Shown here: positions 19,926 through 31,672 of the stretch, in pieces
Position numbering within the stretch: the stretch's first letter is position 1
How the letters are laid out: the number at the start of each line of letters is the position of its first letter
Origin: Diphasiastrum complanatum
Lineage: Eukaryota; Streptophyta; Lycopodiopsida; Lycopodiales; Lycopodiaceae
Direction: 5' to 3'
Length of the DNA: 64,000 nucleotides
NCBI GenBank assembly: GCA_029204225.1
Contig: CM055096.1
Coordinates: 65,136,370 to 65,200,369, forward strand
The notes under the pieces: model-generated
Database searches by the model: none
Seen by the model: the letters and a program-made list of their open reading frames with translations, nothing else
Told to the model about the DNA's origin: nothing
Program-made: the position numbers and the translations under genes

Positions 19926-21908
19926 TTAAACTTGACCATCAAAGTCATTGAACAAACTTTGTTTTCCAGATCCATTACTTGATTTTACAGCAAGATAACA
20001 TCCATCCACTTGCATAGCTCCATGTACACAAGAAGATCCTCCAAAAGATGTTCCACTCTTCATAAGAGATTGATACTCAAGATCCATTGGTTGGATCCAC
20101 TCCTCTTCTTTCCTTGCTTGATCTACACTTGTAGGCTCATCCAAAGAGGTTAGGAAAGCAACATAATTTCCAGAAACTACTTGCTTACTCTTTTGATCAT
20201 ATGTGAGCCTTGAAGGTACTTGTCTTTCTCTTGATGTTCTCCTTGGCTTTTGACTTGATGAAGGTCCATCATCACCACCATCCAAAGTAAGATCCTTCTC
20301 ATCAACATCAAGAATGTTAGATCCATACACTCTACCATCAATCATGCTTGAAGACACCTTTGGAATGTTTCCCTCATAAAAAATGACATCTCTACCAACA
20401 ATCACTTTGTTAGTAGAAGAAATGTAAACCTTGTAGGCTTTACTCACCTCACTATATCCAGCAAAAATACCTCTTCTAGAAGATGGATCCTCTTTGGTCC
20501 TATCATCAAGAGTAATGTTGAAATAGCATGTGAATCCAAAGGTTCTTAGAAAGTTGACACTCGGCCTCATCTTGAATAGCATCTCGAAAGGTGTCCTTCC
20601 ATCCAAAATAGCACTCGGCCACCTATTGCACAAGAAATTGGCACACAACAAAGCTTGATCCCAAAATGGTTTGTCAAGATTAGCACTTAACCTCATAGCT
20701 TTAGCACTTTCACATAAAGTCCTATTCTTCCTTTTAGCCACTCCATTTTGTTGTGGGGTCCTTGATGCTGTATAAACCCTCTTGATCCCATGCTCATCAC
20801 AAAAGGCCTTGAACTTGTTAGACATGTACTCACCACCACTGTCACCTCTCAAGCACTTGATCTTTGTGGAAAATTGGTTCTCCCTTGCATTCTTGAACTT
20901 GACACAGACATCATACACTTCATCCTTGCTCTTTAGTAGATAGATCCAACAAAATCTACTAAAATCATCAATGAATGTTACATACATCTTAGTTCTACTA
21001 TTGCTAATTGTAGTAAATCCATGAACATCCGAATGTACAAGTTGAAAAGGCTTTGTAGATCTAGAAATAGATCTAGTATAAGGTAGTCTATGTGACTTAG
21101 ACAAAGCACAAGACTCACAAACATGCTTGTCAGTACTTAAGGAACTTGGAATACCAATCACAACCTTCTTCCTTGCCATTACCTCCAATGACTTGAAGTT
21201 GAGGTGTCCCATCCTTTTGTGCCAAACCTCTTGAATAGAAATTTGCTCCCTTGCAACACATCCAACTTGGTTAGCAATAACACAAGCATCAATTTTGAAC
21301 AACTTCCCTTGCCTTTTACCTTTTCCAATCAAGACATCCTTCCTTTTGATCAAACAAGCATCTCCATCAAACTCCACCTTGAGGCCCTTACTTAGCATTT
21401 GACTCACACAAAGCAAATTCTTGGTAATAGATGGAATAAATAAGACATCCTCCAAATGAACATTCCTATTTGTAGAGAGAGAAATAAGAATTGTGCCAAT
21501 CCCTTTGATTGCACACTCACCATCATTGGCCGTGTAGATCACCCTCTTGTCATCTCCATATGCCAACAAAGAAGTGAAGTACTCTTTGTGAAAGGTCATG
21601 TGTGAACTTGCTCCACTATCAATCCACCAAGGATCTAGATATCCATCATTAGCAAGCATACATGAAGACATCACAAAAACATCATCATTTGAGTTTTGAA
21701 CATCCAATCCATCCTCATCAAGAGTTTTGGCCCTCTTGTCATACCTCAATTGATCTTGTTGTGTTGCTGGTCTCTCCTCCAAACCTACAACAATATCCAA
21801 AACATCATTCATCTCAAGAAGTGACTCCATCCTCACTTTCCATAATGAATAGTTACTTGAGGTAAGCCTATCATTGGCTTCCAACATGACTCCAATTGAG
21901 GTTGTCAT
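19926..21908 (-). pseudogene. Gag-protease-integrase frame of copia B, missing nucleocapsid and RT
   Basis: A single 660-codon frame remains. It starts MTTSIGVMLEANDRL, like the gag of A and C, but after about 62 residues jumps in frame to the linker before the protease (WWIDSGASSHM), so most of gag and the zinc knuckle are deleted. The integrase zinc region (VWHKRMGHLN) and catalytic core follow, with LVHSDVHG, LRGDSGGEY and GVAKRKNR. The last motif has lysine where A and E have the catalytic glutamate (AERKNR), so the integrase should be inactive. The frame ends after a short piece of the pre-RT region and a tail of about 36 residues (MQVDG, SLFNDFDGQV) that is not RT and resembles part of element C. 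Confidence 0.85.
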
Positions 21909-22496
21909 GTAGCAATGACCTGATCTTCTCTTTCAACCTGTTTCAATGCACAAAGCACTCCTTTGAACAACAACAAATGCTTTCAAAAGAAATCACCAAG
22001 ATTTGAAACTATCTCACAAATTCTCTTCTAGCACTTATCCAAGCAAATCAACACATAGAATCATGAAATCTTGATCAACCTATGATCTATCCTCAATCTA
22101 ATGACTTTTGCCACTTCCTAAGATTGAAATACACTCAAATGAAGTCCAGCAACCTCACTATCTAAAGATCCAATCAAAATTAGGGTTTTGACAAAATCAC
22201 AAAAAATTGACTATTCCAAATCTACATGCAAATGCTGAAAATTTGATATGCAATCTATAAGCCACCACTTAGGCTGAATCAATGATCCAAAAATCGGCCA
22301 AATCCAGCATGTGTATTTAAAAAACAGAATTGAACAGGTAAATTGACCTATTTAGTGTTTTGATCTACAAAAGATCCAATCTACAAAAGCAAAAAATCCA
22401 ATTTTGGTGTAGAATCCTCTCTAGCATGCTCTAGACTTGATATCTTCACCAAATCATTGATAGATCTGATTTACTCCTTCATAACCTGAAACACAA
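21909..22496 (-). other. Leader of copia B
   Basis: Untranslated leader between the PBS and the gag start. It has no long frame and resembles the leader of element C (28748-29268). Confidence 0.7.
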
Positions 22497-22508
22497 GCTC
22501 TGATACCA
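22497..22508 (-). other. Primer-binding site of copia B
   Basis: The minus strand reads TGGTATCAGAGC directly after the LTR end, the initiator-Met type. Confidence 0.95.
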
Positions 22509-23150
22509 TGTGAAAGATTTCAGATCCTTAAGATCCAATCTACTTGAATGATCTTTGGTTAGAAAGAGAAATACACTACCAATTTCACCAATGTAGAAAA
22601 ATCAGCATCTACACACAATTTGAGATGCAAACACTAATAGAACTTGATCAAACTTGAATGAAATGATTATGTACTGTTGCTATCCCCAGCAAGCTACTGT
22701 ATTTCACACGTGTGGATCTAAAAATAACAAATATAGATCATTCTACACATAGAATTGCAAGCAATCACCAAGATAGTGCACCAATGGATAGTAGAATCCA
22801 AGAGAACCATGTATAAGCATGAAATGAGATAGAGAAGAGAGAAGATGACTCTCTCCATGAGTTACATCCTTTTATAATAGGTCCAAACCCTATTTGGCCA
22901 CTTGGCTTTCCCACCAAAATGCTAACCCTACCAATTTTGGGTCTAGATTCAATGTACCCAACTTATTCAAATTGAATCTACTCAAACTCGCATTCTATCT
23001 TTCCCACACTTTCAAAAAGTGTTTATTCAAATGAAATTTAGACTAATGAACTTTGAAAAGTCAACCTCTAAGTCTAAAACAAGTTTTGGCTTCAATATGC
23101 CAAATATGAAAATATTGCAAAATGTGATGAAACTAGTTGAATCTTTCACA
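22509..23150 (-). repeat. 5' LTR of copia B
   Basis: 642 bp; on the minus strand it starts TGTGAAAGATTCAAC and ends GAAATCTTTCACA. It contains CACACGTGTG at 22705-22714, preceded by an ACTGTATTT word also seen in C. Confidence 0.9.
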
Positions 23151-25706
23151 AAAGTCTCCTCATAATCAGTTCCCTTTTGCTGAGCATAGCCTTTGGCAAC
23201 GAATCTTGCCTTGTACCTTTCAATGGTACCATCTACCTTATACTTATCTTGCATCACATCGTCCCAACATTTTACTCCCTTGTCCTGCTCATAAAAATCA
23301 GATTCTTCCACAATATCTCCATGAGATGTAAGAACAAAATCTAAAAAATCAGCATAGTCCACTGATTTTGTAGAGGCACATGTCTTACTTTGCTTACTTT
23401 GCTTTCCCACAAAGTCAACAACAACCATCCTGAGACTGTTTTGGGCTGTCCAACAACCATGTCTCTTCTTACAATTTGTTGTCCAAGATCCTTCGACACT
23501 GCACTTAGTTGTCCAAGATCTTTCAAAACTGGTCCTTGTTGTCCAGCAGTTCCTGCAGGCTGATTTTGAGCAACAACGGGCAGTTCTTGATGAACATTAG
23601 GCTCTAAACTTGATGAGGTGTTGGGCAAGTCAAAATTGGTGGATTGTTGTCCCTTATCTCCATCAATAGAAGATGGTACCAAATCTAAAAAAACTTCAAC
23701 ATTCACACTATGTGGGCTGTCCCCCTTCAAGATATGAGTTGGGGCCACATCTAATGAATTATTTTCATCAAAATGCATATCACGACTAACAATAATCTTG
23801 TTAGTGCTCAAATTGAACAACCTATAGCCTTTGCTTTCACTACTATAGCTAACAAAAATGCATTTAACTCCTTTATCCTTGAGCTTTGTATGAAGTTTAT
23901 CCAGAACAAAAGCATAAGCCGTACAACCAAAAGTGCGAAAGTGCAAGATTGTAGGCTTCTTTCCATACCAAACTTCATAAGGAGTTAATACTTTCAATGC
24001 TTTAGTAGGACAACGTTTGTTTATGTATGCTGCTATTATAACTGCTTCAGCCAAAACTTGTGAGGCAACACCTTTGCTTTGAGCATGCAACGGGCCATCT
24101 CCATAAGTGTGCAAATCTTTCACTCGACAACACCATTTTGTTGAGGCGTATAGGGAGTCGTCATTTGATGTAGAATTCTCTTTTCTCGAAGAAATGCACC
24201 GAACGTATTCTAAATGTATTCCCCTCCTCGATTGGTGTGTAGGGTCTTCAAAGAATGCCCAAACTGATTTTCCACCATTGCTAGAAAATATTTGATACGT
24301 TGAAAACCTCCGATTTAGACTTCATAGGATAGATCCATGTAAAATGGGAAAAGTTATCAATAAAAGTCACAAAATAGATGCACTTTCCAAATGGATTCGG
24401 TCCTCATTGGACCAAAAAATCACTATGAACCAAATCAAATTTATCAAGAACCCTTATAGTTCCATCAATTGGAAAAGGTTTTCTTTGAAACTTTCCAAGT
24501 ATGCACCCCTCACATACATGCCCTTCCAGCTGCTCAACAGTAGGAATGTCTTCTATCATATTAAATGTCTTCAGCTTCTTCAAACTTGCAAAGTTGAGAT
24601 GCCCAAACCTTGTGTGCCACAATTCAGCCAACTCCAATTATTGTGTTGTAGAAGCAACAAGACATGTAGAGGGAATTCGTCCCTCATAGGTATCCATAAT
24701 AAATAAGCCAACGTTTATTCCCGCAACAATAATCAAGAGTGAACTTTTAGGATCCTTGACAAGACACTTATCTTCTTTGAACTCAACAACTAGTCCTTGC
24801 TTCAACATAGTTGAAATCAAAAGAAAATTCTTCTTGATTCTTGGAACATAAAGCACATTCTTAATCTACTTTTCTTCACCATTAGGCAGAATGATGGCTA
24901 CAATTCCAATTCCATGAATAGAATAAGATGTATCACCCGCACATTGTACCTTACTTCCATTTTGCACTTTCACTAATTTAGTAAATATTTCTTTGCGAGA
25001 AGTCATATGACGAGTAGCACCGCTATCAATCACCCATTCAATGGGCTGAGAATCAGCAGCTTGTAGAAGTACTAGTAGAAGCAATATTAGATACAAAAGC
25101 ATAGTCTTGGTTGAAGAGATCACCACTAGCTTCAAGCTCTTGCTCCAAAGTAACAAGTGAATCACTAGTATCAATTCCTTTACTCTCCTCTTTCGCAAGT
25201 TTCTTTTTACAATCCTTGATGAAGTGCCCATACCTTTTGCAATAGTGGCACTTCCCTTTCTTCTTTTGAGTATTCACATTCTGAACTTTGATGAGCTTTT
25301 GCTCATTCTTGGAAGGAGGCTTCCCCTTTTCTTTTGACTTGCCTTTGCCCTTGCCTTTCGTGAAGAAAGCTTGATCTTGTTGAGTATCACCCGCAAAAGT
25401 TTGCCTTGTTTGCTCCTCTTGAAGAAGTAGCCCAACAAGTTCATCAAAGGAGAGTTGTTGTCCCCTAAGAGAGATACTCAAAGATGAAACAAATGGAAGA
25501 TAAAATGAAGGTAATGAGTTGAGAGTAACGGAAACAAATTGAGGATCCTCAATTATCTCATCAATATTAAGAAGATCCTCATAAAGATCCTTGATCTTCA
25601 TCAAGTGATTGGTCACTTGATCCTCTTTTTGCATCTTCAACAAAGAAAGTTGATTTCTGAGATACACCACTCTTGCTAGATTTTTGACTCTATACATAGT
25701 ATAAAG
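23151..25706 (-). pseudogene. Copia D gag C-terminus, protease, integrase and start of RT
   Basis: Reading from 25706 down: the gag middle (YTMYRVKNLARVVYLRNQL, then LLQEEQTRQTF), zinc knuckle CHYCKRYGHFIKDC near 25200-25240, protease IEWVIDSGATRHMTSRKE near 25000, pre-integrase ELWHTRFGHLNF near 24630, integrase core with FDLVHSDF and a TPQQNGVVE-like segment near 24130-24160, integrase C-terminus (YEVWYGKKPTILHFRTFGC), a Q/G/S-rich linker and the start of RT (ERYKARFVAKGYAQQKGTDY). Several stops and shifts break it, including one in the catalytic core. RT resumes at 19565, past element B. Confidence 0.85.
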
Positions 25707-26359
25707 TGTGAAGGATTTCAGATCATTCAAGATCCAATCCAAATCCCAAATCTTTGGTTACAATAACGAGCAAATCAACAATCCTGCCAATGTAGAAAAT
25801 CAGCATCTACATACAAAATGAGATGCAAACTCTAAGAGATATTGATCAAACATGAACCAAAACATAAAATATGTTTGTTTTCCGTACAATTACAGTACCC
25901 TACTGTATTTCACACGTGTGGAACCAAAAATAGCAATAAATGATCATTCTACACATAGAATTGCAAGATAACACCAAGATAGTGCACCAATGAGTAGTAG
26001 AGCCCAAAGAGAACCATGTATAATGATGAAATGAGAGAGAGAAGAGAGAAGATGTGTCTCTCCACGAGTTACATCCTTCTATAGAGTTTCCAAACCCTAT
26101 TTTGCCACTTGGCTTTCCCTCCAAAATGTAAACCCTACTATTTTTGGGTCTAGATTCAATGTACCCAAAATTCAAATTTGAATCTCTCTCAAACTTGACT
26201 ACCAATTTTCCCACACTTTCCAAAAGTGTTTATTGAATGTATTTTAAGCTAATATAACTTCAAAAAGTTTATCTCTAAGGCTAAAATGAGTTTTGGCCTC
26301 TTATTGACAATTTACCAAAATGTGACTAAACTAGACTAAACTAGTTGAAATCTCTCACA
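25707..26359 (-). repeat. 3' LTR of copia C
   Basis: On the minus strand it starts TGTGAGAGATTTCAAC and ends GAAATCCTTCACA. It contains CACACGTGTG at 25911-25920 next to TACAGTACCCTACTGTATTT. It differs from the 5' LTR at a small number of positions by eye. Confidence 0.95.
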
Positions 26360-27826
26360 CTCCCTCTTCAACTAGTTTTGGCATAGTTTTGACAATAGAA
26401 CTTTGATCCAACTTTAGAATGATCTCCATACTAAGTATAGATCTTCTTTCTAAGGTTCTAAAGTATCTTTCATAATTGATATAGAGAATAGTGTTCAAAT
26501 TGGATGCTTCACTATTTCTTACATCAATTTTACACATCAAGATATAACTAGAACATGAAGAACCAAATAGAATGTGAATGAAATGATTCCTCCATGTTTG
26601 AAACTTTGAACTCTCTGGAAAATTATAGCAACCAAACAATAAATGTGAGTGATGACCATTTGCTTGTTTGTCTCCTCCAACTTTGTCCTTTCTTGATATG
26701 TCTTCACCATAAAACTCCATGAATGAGCCTCCATCTCCATCTTGCCACAAGAAACCATCAAACCTTGGAAATCCATGAGTAGGTGAGTACATAAATGATG
26801 CAAATCTAGCACCACATGACTCCATAAACCAAGTAATTTTCACTAGTCCATCTTCAAGATCTACTTGACACAAGAAAATGACCATGAATTCACCAAAAAT
26901 TGACAATCTCCAAACATTGGCATCAAGTAGCTCAACACTTGAGAACTTGATCATGGATGAGTGACATAATGAACCTCCAATAGCTTCATTTCCATCAGCA
27001 AAACCAGCCAAGAATGCTAGTACAACTTCAACAATAAGATATTGCAAGACAATGTAGCTAGTCTATCCATATCTTGACAATTTGCACACATTCACATGAA
27101 ATAACTCAAACATGAGATAGAACAAGTAAAGTAAACTTGAACAGCATTTCCTTGCTACTCCTTTTACCTTACTTGAGTCTTCAATAAGCTGCAAAAACAG
27201 ATCCATAACAACTTTTCCAAAAAACCTTCCTTTGATGCTCTTGACTAGCTTTGTGTTGTTGAAGCTCTTTGAGACCAACCTCTTGATCTTCCTCTTGACC
27301 ATCAAAGTCATTGAATGAACTTTGTTTTTCAGATCCATTACTTGCTTTTCTAGTATGAAAACCATGAGAACCAATATCTACTTGCATAGCATCATCTACA
27401 CAAGAAAATTCTCCAAAACATGTGAGTAAAGCAAAGTGAGTCGCTTCCACTTGCTTACCTTTCTCTTGATCATCAAGATATGAATATCTTCATACCTGAA
27501 CCTCTGGAAATACTCCCTCTCAAACATATGATCAATATCCAGCAAGAACTCATCAATGCTTGATCTCGAATTTCCACAAAGGTTAGTGAAAATAATGTCA
27601 CCAATGTCACCATCATAAATCAAAAGATAGATTCCAATTTTTCCATCCAACATGAAGTAGAGTAGGTGAATATGAGTATCAAACCTAATAAATCCAGCCC
27701 TCTTGAACCCATAACAAACCTCAATAAGCTCACCAATGAGATCTCCCTTGTCTTGAAGAAATTGCCTCTCGATTTGTTCCATGTAGTCTTCTCCAACCAA
27801 CCTTTTGCCATCTCGATCATGAGTGA
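26355..27826 (-). pseudogene. Unidentified cargo region of copia C
   Basis: Two long minus-strand frames fill the place of pol. One (27396-27947) continues from the gag end and reads GFYDCELITHDRDGKRLVG, then ERQFLQDKGDLIGELIEVCY and FDTHIHLLYFMLDGKIGIY. The other (26355-27047) contains SPTHGFPRFDGFLWQDGDGG and ends KTMPKLVEEGV, whose last residues match the pol C-terminus of element A (VEEGV) and whose stop TGA lies in the LTR. I recognise no domain in either. The part at 27181-27420 resembles 19822-20045 in element B. Either host gene pieces were captured or an old internal region was kept; the frames may be on either strand in the source. Confidence 0.5.
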
Positions 27827-28678
27827 TCAATTCACAATCATAGAATCCTTTGAGTTGATGAAGAGATGTGAGATCCATGCCTTGGAGCTTCCCAAGAACC
27901 AATCTTCCATTGCTCTTCCCTTCACTTTGATTCCACAATAAAAGCATTTCAACTTAGACCTATATTTCTTTTTGCCAAAAGAAGAAGTCTCACCTTGATC
28001 TTGCCCTTTAGACCACTTGCCTTTGCCTTTGCACTTGAACTTGCCTTTGATGAACATAGCATCCTCTTCATAATGAGATGTCGATGTAGATCCACCTCCT
28101 CTTGATTGAAGCCTATACTCCTCATTCACCAAGATATCTTGCAAATCCACAATACTTGGCAAAGTCTTTTGAATAGCAAAACTTTGAACAAGATTAGCAT
28201 GATCATCCAACAAGCCATTAAGTATAACTTGAACAAGCTCTACCTCCTTAATGCTTTCATCAATACATGCTAACTCATCATTGAATGTCTTAACCCTCAA
28301 AACAAAAGCATGAGTACTCTCTTCCTTCTTTTGCAAACTTTGAAAGATTTGCCTCCTAAGAGTAAGCACTCTTGATGTAGACTTGGATTCATAAAGCTTC
28401 TTCAAAGCTTCCCAAGCCTCCAAAGATGATGTGCACTTACCAACTTCCTTGAGAAGTTCATTGGTAACATTTATCTTAGTCATGTGTAGAGCTTTCTTTG
28501 CTCTCTTGTCATACCTCACTTGATCTTGAGGTGCTTGAGGTCTCTCCTCGACACCTGCAACAATCTCCATCAACTCATTCATCTCCAATAAGGACTCCAT
28601 CCTCACCTTCCAAGTAGAATAGTTGATTGAGGTAAGCCTATCATTGCTCTCCAACATAAATCCACCACTTGTAGCCAT
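27827..28678 (-). CDS. Gag of non-autonomous copia C, cut at the zinc knuckle
   Basis: The frame starts at MATSGGFMLESNDRL, the same start peptide as A and B; an upstream in-frame ATG at 28747 falls in the leader and is less likely. The capsid region (TWKVRMESLLEMNELMEIV, then LKKLYESKSTSRVLTLRRQI) is uninterrupted. The basic K/G-rich stretch leads to CFYCGIK, after which normal gag would give GHFANEC. Instead the frame runs into cargo (VKGRAMEDWFLG) and stops. A half zinc knuckle suggests that RNA binding is impaired, yet capsid assembly could be kept. Confidence 0.8.
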   Translation of the reverse strand: MATSGGFMLESNDRLTSINYSTWKVRMESLLEMNELMEIVAGVEERPQAPQDQVRYDKRAKKALHMTKINVTNELLKEVGKCTSSLEAWEALKKLYESKSTSRVLTLRRQIFQSLQKKEESTHAFVLRVKTFNDELACIDESIKEVELVQVILNGLLDDHANLVQSFAIQKTLPSIVDLQDILVNEEYRLQSRGGGSTSTSHYEEDAMFIKGKFKCKGKGKWSKGQDQGETSSFGKKKYRSKLKCFYCGIKVKGRAMEDWFLGSSKAWISHLFINSKDSMIVN

Positions 28679-29268
28679 GTTGAAGTGACCTGATCTTCTT
28701 CTTTCAACCTGTTCCAATGCACAAAGCACTCTCTTGAATGTCAACAAATGAACTCAAGAAGAAATCACAAAGATATGGAACCTCTCAAATCTCTTCTAGC
28801 ACTTCTAACTAGAAAATCAACACATAGAATAGTGAAATCTTGATCAACCTATGTTCTATCCTCAATATAATGATTCTTGCCACTTCCTAAGGTTGAAACA
28901 CACTCAAATGAAGTTCAGTAACCTCACAAACTAGAGATCCAATCAAAATTAGGGTTTTGACAAAATAACAAAAAATTGAATATCTCAAATTCTACATGCA
29001 ATTTCTAGAAACTTGGTATATCTTCTTGTAGACTCCAATGAGACCTTCCTAATGCACCAAAAATAATCTAATTCCAGTAAACCAAGTGTGAAATCTGAAT
29101 TGATCAAGTATATAGTCCTATATTGAGTTTTGACCTACAAAAGATTAATTCTACACATGCAAAAATGCTGATTTTTGAGTAGAAATCAATCTAGCATGCT
29201 CTAGCATTGGTAACTCCTCCAAATCCTTGCTAAAGATGGCTGATCCTTTCATAACTTGAAACACAAGA
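28679..29268 (-). other. Leader of copia C
   Basis: Untranslated sequence between PBS and gag, resembling the leader of B. No other gene is seen. Confidence 0.7.
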
Positions 29269-29280
29269 GTTCTGATACCA
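29269..29280 (-). other. Primer-binding site of copia C
   Basis: The minus strand reads TGGTATCAGAAC, the initiator-Met type with A in place of G at position 11. Confidence 0.9.
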
Positions 29281-29934
29281 TGTGAAGGATTTCAGATCAT
29301 TCAAGATCCAATCCAAATCCCAAATATTTGGTTACAATAACGAGCAAATCAACAATCCTGCCAATGTAGAAAAATCAGCATCTACATACAAAATGAGATG
29401 CAAACTCTAAGAGATATTGATCAAACATGAACCAAAACATAAAATATGTGTGATGTCCGTACAATTACAGTACCCTACTATATTTTACACGTGTGGAACC
29501 GAAAATAACAATAAATGATCATTCTACACATAGAATTGCAAGATAACACCAAGATAGTGCACCAATGAGTAGTAGAACCCAAAGAGAACCATGTATAATG
29601 ATGAAATGAGAGAGAGAAGAGAGAAGATGTGTCTCTCCACGAGTTACATCCTTTTATAGAGTTTCCAAACCCTATTTGGCCACTTGGCTTTCCCTCCAAA
29701 ATGTAAACCCTACTATTTTTGGGTCTAGATTCAATGTACCCAAAATTCATATTTGAATCTCTCTCAAACTTGACTACCAACTTTTCCACACTTTCCAAAA
29801 GTGTTTATTGAATGTATTTTAAACTAATATAACTTCAAAAAGTTTATCTCTAAGCCTAAAATGAGTTTTGGCCTCTTATTGACAATTTACCAAAATGTGA
29901 CTAAACTAGACTAAACTAGTTGAAATCTCTCACA
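29281..29934 (-). repeat. 5' LTR of copia C
   Basis: 654 bp; same ends as the 3' copy. The CACACGTGTG site is TACACGTGTG here (29486-29495). Target duplication TAAAG follows. Confidence 0.95.
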
Positions 29935-30214
29935 TAAAGTGTATCCCATGCACTTTTAGATGTCTTACAAGACCTAATATGAGGTAAGATAGATCTCTCA
30001 CAACAAGAGCAACTATAGAATGTGCTTGTGCAACCCTTCTATCCCACTTCTTTTGTTCTTCCGAAGATGGAGAAGCTGATGTTGATGATGATGATCCACG
30101 AAGTGTAGGAGGTGCCAAAGACGAAGGATTTTCCTCATCACCATTGACCGAATCCCACAGCCCGTTCACTACGAGAAGATTCTTTATCATGTAACTCCAC
30201 AAGGAGTAGTTTGT
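29935..30214 (-). pseudogene. Copia D gag, N-terminal half
   Basis: From 30214 down the frame encodes NYSLWSYMIKNLLVVNGLWD, a serine-rich insert and KKWDRRVAQAHSIVALVVRD, the gag-polypeptide region of copia elements, then runs to the C insertion point (the reading continues at 25706). The start codon and first 20 residues lie beyond element E at 36529-36588. Confidence 0.8.
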
Positions 30215-31076
30215 TGTTGAAAATTGTCACTTCTCACTTGACATTGGTTCATGTAAATATTGATCAAACATTAGAATATGTTGATGATATGATTTCACAC
30301 GTGTGGAGCATGTTCCCATGTGTGAAAGGATGTACTTTTCATGTTTGTATATATCCAAATTGATTTTGTATCATTCTAGTTAGTGTGAACATGAAATGAC
30401 TAGTTTTTAGTCAAGTTGACTAGTCACCTACAAATTAGCTTTTCCTTGCATGTGCATGAGTAAATGCTCCCACATGGCAAGTGGATGTTCACATGTGTGT
30501 ATAGAGTACTAGAAGATAAGAGTTGACCATTTTCCTTAGATCCTATTTTGTAGGGAATATTCCTATATTCTAGGAGACTAGCTTTTTGGATTTTAGTCAT
30601 ATTCTAGAAGGTCAACTATTGGATAAGGATCAAGGATGGATCAAATGGATAGATATGAGTGATGTGGCACTCTTCACACGTGTGAAGGCCTGCTGGACTG
30701 TACCAGACTCATGGATGTACTTGATCCATAAAAGGATCATCATTTTGCTAAGAAAATTGATGAAACTTTTGCACTCTACACTTTTGTGAGATTTCTAGTC
30801 ATTTGTCTTGTGATTTTTATGCATGATTGCTATCTAGTATCATTGTACTTGTTGTTTCAGGTGCAGTCCGTACAGTGGACAGTACTCCACACGTGTGAAG
30901 CCGCTCTCACTAAAAAATGATGTGTTGATCCATTGCTCTTGCTTAAATCCAAGTGTAGTGAATCTAGATCAAGATCTAATGTGTAGAACTTGATAGATTC
31001 ATTGATTAAGCAACCAATAACTCTCTATGATTGTAAAGTACAATCATTATTGTCCTAAAAACTGTAAAATTTATCA
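30215..31076 (+). repeat. 5' LTR of copia E
   Basis: Starts TGTTGAAAATTGTC and ends AAATTTATCA. It carries three CACACGTGTG palindromes at 30296, 30675 and 30888, and a TATA-like TATATATCC near 30349. A fourth palindrome is in the leader at 31240. The 67-codon frame at 30586-30789 is part of the LTR and recurs unchanged at 36038-36241. Confidence 0.95.
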
Positions 31077-31088
31077 TGGTATCAGAGC
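31077..31088 (+). other. Primer-binding site of copia E
   Basis: TGGTATCAGAGC, initiator-Met type, directly after the LTR. Confidence 0.95.
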
Positions 31089-31672
31089 TAAGTAAGAGAG
31101 TGATCATTGAATCATAAATCTTGTAAAGATCATTGGCAAAATTTGTTTTTTGGCCAATACTAGTGAGGGCGAGTTCTTCTAGAGTGACAGCTTGTAATCA
31201 TTTGGATCAAAACGACTTGGAGGCTGTGTATGTACTTTTCACACGTGTGAAACCGTACAACAACTTTCAATTCAAGTTACTTTGTGTTTTTTGGTCCCAA
31301 AATCACAATACTAGTTCATTTTTGGTGCTTTTTGAAGCATAGTATTGATCTAGATTCATTCTAACTAATGCCTATGACCAAATAGTGTTTTGGATCATTG
31401 AAGCATTTCTTTTTAGAGTCTAAGATCAGATCTAAGAGGCTGATTTGTTCAGATCCTTAGTTGAAGTGAAATCTCTAAGAAAAGTGTAAAGCAATTTTTT
31501 TTTGTGAGAGTGAAAGCTAGAAATTTTTGGTAAGATCTTTGAGTATCATTCAAGCTTGTGTGTTAGTTTGATAGAGACAAGCCTATAGGAATTCTAGTAA
31601 GCTTTAGGCCACTTCATAGATCTTTTAAAATTCAAAAATCTTTGTGATTTTCAAAAGAGCATTCATTCTAAA
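31089..31672 (+). other. Leader of copia E
   Basis: 584-bp untranslated leader. It includes a fourth CACACGTGTG at 31240-31249 inside TTTTCACACGTGTGAAACC. No gene is seen. Confidence 0.8.

Larger units (their letters stand above)
19566..23150 (-). mobile_element. Internally deleted copia element B
   Basis: The element is bounded by the target duplication AAAGT (19561-19565 and 23151-23155) and lies in the RT of element D. Its 5' LTR (22509-23150) is complete; the 3' LTR keeps only its last 256 bp (19566-19821). The deletion removed most of RT, RNase H, the polypurine tract and the first part of the 3' LTR. As the outer LTR end and target duplication survive, the deletion followed insertion. 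It is related to elements A and C by gag sequence and by the terminal TGTGA. Confidence 0.9.
25707..29934 (-). mobile_element. Non-autonomous copia element C with non-pol cargo
   Basis: A 4228-bp element with two LTRs of about 653 bp, a PBS, a polypurine tract and the perfect target duplication TAAAG (25702-25706 and 29935-29939). It has an almost complete gag, but from the zinc knuckle on the protease-integrase-RT-RNase H region is replaced by about 1.5 kb of other sequence, after which the usual C-terminal VEEGV and polypurine tract return. Its structure is intact for mobilisation in trans by an autonomous relative such as A. Confidence 0.92.

Noticed and set aside
26537-27374. Overlapping minus-strand frames in the cargo of copia C as several separate genes
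   Set aside because: They are shifted readings of the same stretch; I treat the cargo as one unidentified region.
30586-30789. 67-codon frame that occurs twice with identical sequence (also 36038-36241)
   Set aside because: Both copies lie inside the two LTRs of element E, so identity reflects the LTR duplication and not a conserved gene.
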